Shown: one piece after another, positions 60,226 through 64,000 of the stretch
Numbering within the stretch: position 1 is the stretch's first letter
How the letters are laid out: every line of letters starts with the position of its first letter
Assembly (NCBI GenBank): GCA_964019695.1
Contig: CAXHUL010000214.1
Coordinates: forward strand, 248,001 to 312,000
From: Loripinus fragilis
Lineage: Eukaryota; Mollusca; Bivalvia; Lucinida; Lucinidae
Direction: 5' to 3'
Length of the DNA stretch: 64,000 nucleotides
The notes under the pieces: generated by a model
What the model was told of the DNA's origin: nothing
The model's database searches: none
The model's input: only the letters and a program-made list of their open reading frames with translations
Translations under genes and position numbers: made by a program

Positions 60226-60238
60226 GCCGAAGGGACGG
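60226..60238. other. 32-bp deletion within a satellite unit
   Basis: GTGCCGAA is followed directly by GGGACGG. The usual stretch between them is missing, leaving a 786-bp unit (59782 to 60568 between the same landmarks). Short G/A runs at the joint would allow slippage or microhomology joining. Confidence 0.9.
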
Positions 60239-63200
60239 AAAATTTTACGCAATGCCTCACAATGAAGCACTGGTCGGGGGCTAACTTCTGGCACCAGTTT
60301 CGAGCCCGTCCGTGAAAGTGACCCGCGCAAGTTTTAGGCCGGTTCGGCTACTCTGGCCTAATGGGGCCTAATGGGAAGATCTTCTAATGCTCATAACTTT
60401 TTAATTTTCCGATGGAACGCTTTGAAATTTTCACCATTTGTAGACGGCCTCCCGTACTACAAACTGATGCCCGTGTGGGCATGATGAAAATAGTAGTTCG
60501 CGAGACGGAAGCGCGTAAAGCTTCGGGGCGGCAGACTTCCACACCCCGATAACTCGGTATCGAAACATTGTTGCGGGCGGGTGCGCATGGCAATACCTGC
60601 GCCTCTGTTGGCCCTATCCGCGTGCAAAATCTAAAAGCGATCAGAGCCTTAGAAAGCGCGTACAACCGCTATCCCCATTTGCCTTGGGCCCTATGGGAAA
60701 ACAGGAAATATCATAATTGCGGTCCGGGGCGCGCGCGCACAATGATAATTTTCACACCCGAGTAAGCTCTTTTATAGGTCAACATTTTGGAAAAAAAATT
60801 GGCTTGCTGCCCACAGCAGGAGCTGAGAACCATGCATTCGGAGGTTTTCACACCCCACCCACTAATGCCCTCAAAGTTTGAGAAAACGCGACCTTCGCGA
60901 AAAGCCCCGGAACCTATTGCAAAGTGATGAGCAGTGCCCAGGAGCACCTCTCAGTCATTTGCGCAAAATTCCTTCGGCTACAAGTGGCTCAAATAAGGGC
61001 GTGAAAATTGTGCCGAAAGCCCTTTCAGGGGCTATTGCTCGGCACTCGGGGGACGGAAAATTTTACGCAATGCCTCACAATGAAGCACTGGTCGGGGGCT
61101 AACTTCTGGCACCAGTTTCGAGCCCGTCCGTGAAAGTGACCCGCGCAAGTTTTAGGCCGGTTCGGCTACTCTGGCCTAATGGGGCCTAATGGGAAGATCT
61201 TCTAATGCTCATAACTTTTTAATTTTCCGATGGAACGCTTTGAAATTTTCACCATTTGTAGACGGCCTCCCGTACTACAAACTGATGCCCGTGTGGGCAT
61301 GATGAAAATAGTAGTTCGCGAGACGGAAGCGCGTAAAGCTTCGGGGCGGCAGACTTCCACACCCCGATAACTCGGTATCGAAACATTGTTGCGGGCGGGT
61401 GCGCATGGCAATACCTGCGCCTCTGTTGGCCCTATCCGCGTGCAAAATCTAAAAGCGATCAGAGCCTTAGAAAGCGCGTACAACCGCTATCCCCATTTGC
61501 CTTGGGCCCTATGGGAAAACAGGAAATATCATAATTGCGGTCCGGGGCGCGCGCGCACAATGATAATTTTCACACCCGAGTAAGCTCTTTTATAGGTCAA
61601 CATTTTGGAAAAAAAATTGGCTTGCTGCCCACAGCAGGAGCTGAGAACCATGCATTCGGAGGTTTTCACACCCCACCCACTAATGCCCTCAAAGTTTGAG
61701 AAAACGCGACCTTCGCGAAAAGCCCCGGAACCTATTGCAAAGTGATGAGCAGTGCCCAGGAGCACCTCTCAGTCATTTGCGCAAAATTCCTTCGGCTACA
61801 AGTGGCTCAAATAAGGGCGTGAAAATTGTGCCGAAAGCCCTTTCAGGGGCTATTGCTCGGCACTCGGGGGACGGAAAATTTTACGCAATGCCTCACAATG
61901 AAGCACTGGTCGGGGGCTAACTTCTGGCACCAGTTTCGAGCCCGTCCGTGAAAGTGACCCGCGCAAGTTTTAGGCCGGTTCGGCTACTCTGGCCTAATGG
62001 GGCCTAATGGGAAGATCTTCTAATGCTCATAACTTTTTAATTTTCCGATGGAACGCTTTGAAATTTTCACCATTTGTAGACGGCCTCCCGTACTACAAAC
62101 TGATGCCCGTGTGGGCATGATGAAAATAGTAGTTCGCGAGACGGAAGCGCGTAAAGCTTCGAGGCGGCAGACTTCCACACCCCGATAACTCGGTATCGAA
62201 ACATTGTTGCGGGCGGGTGTGCATGGCAATACCTGCGCCTCTGTTGGCCCTATCCGCGTGCAAAATCTAAAAGCGATCAGAGCCTTAGAAAGCGCGTACA
62301 ACCGCTATCCCCATTTGCCTTGGGCCCTATGGGAAAACAGGAAATATCATAATTGCGGTCCGGGGCGCGCGCGCACAATGATAATTTTCACACCCGAGTA
62401 AGCTCTTTTATAGGTCAACATTTTGGAAAAAAAATTGGCTTGCTGCCCACAGCAGGAGCTGAGAACCATGCATTCGGATGTTTTCACACCCCACCCACTA
62501 ATGCCCTCAAAGTTTGAGAAAACGCGACCTTCGCGAAAAGCCCCGGAACCTATTGCAAAGTGATGAGCAGTGCCCAGGAGCACCTCTCAGTCATTTGCGC
62601 AAAATTCCTTCGGCTACAAGTGGCTCAAATAAGGGCGTGAAAATTGTGCCGAAAGCCCTTTCAGGGGCTATTGCTCGGCACTCGGGGGACGGAAAATTTT
62701 ACGCAATGCCTCACAATGAAGCACTGGTCGGGGGCTAACTTCTGGCACCAGTTTCGAGCCCGTCCGTGAAAGTGACCCGCGCAAGTTTTAGGCCGGTTCG
62801 GCTACTCTGGCCTAATGGGGCCTAATGGGAAGATCTTCTAATGCTCATAACTTTTTAATTTTCCGATGGAACGCTTTGAAATTTTCACCATTTGTAGACG
62901 GCCTCCCGTACTACAAACTGATGCCCGTGTGGGCATGATGAAAATAGTAGTTCGCGAGACGGAAGCGCGTAAAGCTTCGGGGCGGCAGACTTCCACACCC
63001 CGATAACTCGGTATCGAAACATTGTTGCGGGCGGGTGCGCATGGCAATACCTGCGCCTCTGTTGGCCCTATCCGCGTGCAAAATCTAAAAGCGATCAGAG
63101 CCTTAGAAAGCGCGTACAACCGCTATCCCCATTTGCCTTGGGCCCTATGGGAAAACAGGAAATATCATAATTGCGGTCCCGGGCGCGCGCGCACAATGAT

Positions 63201-64000
63201 AATTTTCACACCCGAGTAAGCTCTTTTATAGGTCAACATTTTGGAAAAAAAATTGGCTTGCTGCCCACAGCAGGAGCTGAGAACCATGCATTCGGAGGTT
63301 TTCACACCCCACCCACTAATGCCCTCAAAGTTTGAGAAAACGCGACCTTCGCGAAAAGCCCCGGAACCTATTGCAAAGTGATGAGCAGTGCCCAGGAGCA
63401 CCTCTCAGTCATTTGCGCAAAATTCCTTCGGCTACAAGTGGCTCAAATAAGGGCGTGAAAATTGTGCCGAAAGCCCTTTCAGGGGCTATTGCTCGGCACT
63501 CGGGGGACGGAAAATTTTACGCAATGCCTCACAATGAAGCACTGGTCGGGGGCTAACTTCTGGCACCAGTTTCGAGCCCGTCCGTGAAAGTGACCCGCGC
63601 AAGTTTTAGGCCGGTTCGGCTACTCTGGCCTAATGGGGCCTAATGGGAAGATCTTCTAATGCTCATAACTTTTTAATTTTCCGATGGAACGCTTTGAAAT
63701 TTTCACCATTTGTAGACGGCCTCCCGTACTACAAACTGATGCCCGTGTGGGCATGATGAAAATAGTAGTTCGCGAGACGGAAGCGCGTAAAGCTTCGGGG
63801 CGGCAGACTTCCACACCCCGATAACTCGGTATCGAAACATTGTTGCGGGCGGGTGCGCATGGCAATACCTGCGCCTCTGTTGGCCCTATCCGCGTGCAAA
63901 ATCTAAAAGCGATCAGAGCCTTAGAAAGCGCGTACAACCGCTATCCCCATTTGCCTTGGGCCCTATGGGAAAACAGGAAATATCATAATTGCGGTCCGGG

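Larger units (their letters stand above)
45057..64000. repeat. Right satellite array, 818-bp unit, about 23 copies
   Basis: Same unit and orientation as the left array, running off the right edge. Length departures: one A fewer near 56735 and a 32-bp deletion near 60231. The equal quality of both arrays shows that the transposon landed inside one continuous array, not at a boundary. Confidence 0.97.

Overview
The window looks like eukaryotic (animal) DNA, most likely from a bivalve mollusc. The host call rests on the tRNA-derived SINEs and on a 'GACTC...GAGTC' dispersed repeat of a kind I recall from bivalve genomes. The spliceosomal introns, SINEs and MITE-like repeats rule out a prokaryote. 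No ordinary host gene is visible.

Layout: (1) 1-31261 is a head-to-tail satellite array with an 818-bp unit (about 38 copies), GC- and CpG-rich, all in one orientation. (2) 31262-45056 is a single 13,795-bp AT-rich DNA transposon. It interrupts one satellite unit and is flanked by a perfect 9-bp target-site duplication (CATTGTTGC). (3) 45057-64000 is the same satellite resuming in exactly the phase where it was broken (about 23 copies). Both arrays run off the window.

The transposon carries two convergent multi-exon genes. The plus-strand gene (31667-36558, two exons, about 502 codons) is a RecQ-like superfamily II helicase with all core motifs and a cysteine-rich zinc-binding tail. It has a one-base frameshift in exon 1. 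The minus-strand gene (44584 down to 36647, five exons, every intron in phase 0, about 972 codons) is a large transposase-like protein. It has an N-terminal Cys cluster, a GDN / GGD / EH series of conserved acidic motifs and a C2H2 finger, and one internal TAA. A RecQ-like helicase, this type of transposase, a 9-bp duplication and very short terminal inverted repeats (TAGACTTATA) together match the AcademH lineage of Academ DNA transposons as I remember it. Each terminus also has an inverted copy of terminal sequence about 100 bp inside, which may be transposase-binding sites.

The introns hold six tRNA-derived SINEs (five crowded into the helicase intron) and several MITE-like inverted repeats. 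The transposase would cut and join, and the helicase presumably assists strand processing. Because both reading frames carry a lesion, this copy is probably non-autonomous now unless the lesions are sequence errors.

The satellite shows local higher-order structure (a five-unit-offset block and a dimer block), many C-to-T/G-to-A changes at CpG, and a few indel units. Short ORFs recur in every unit on both strands, but I do not consider them genes.
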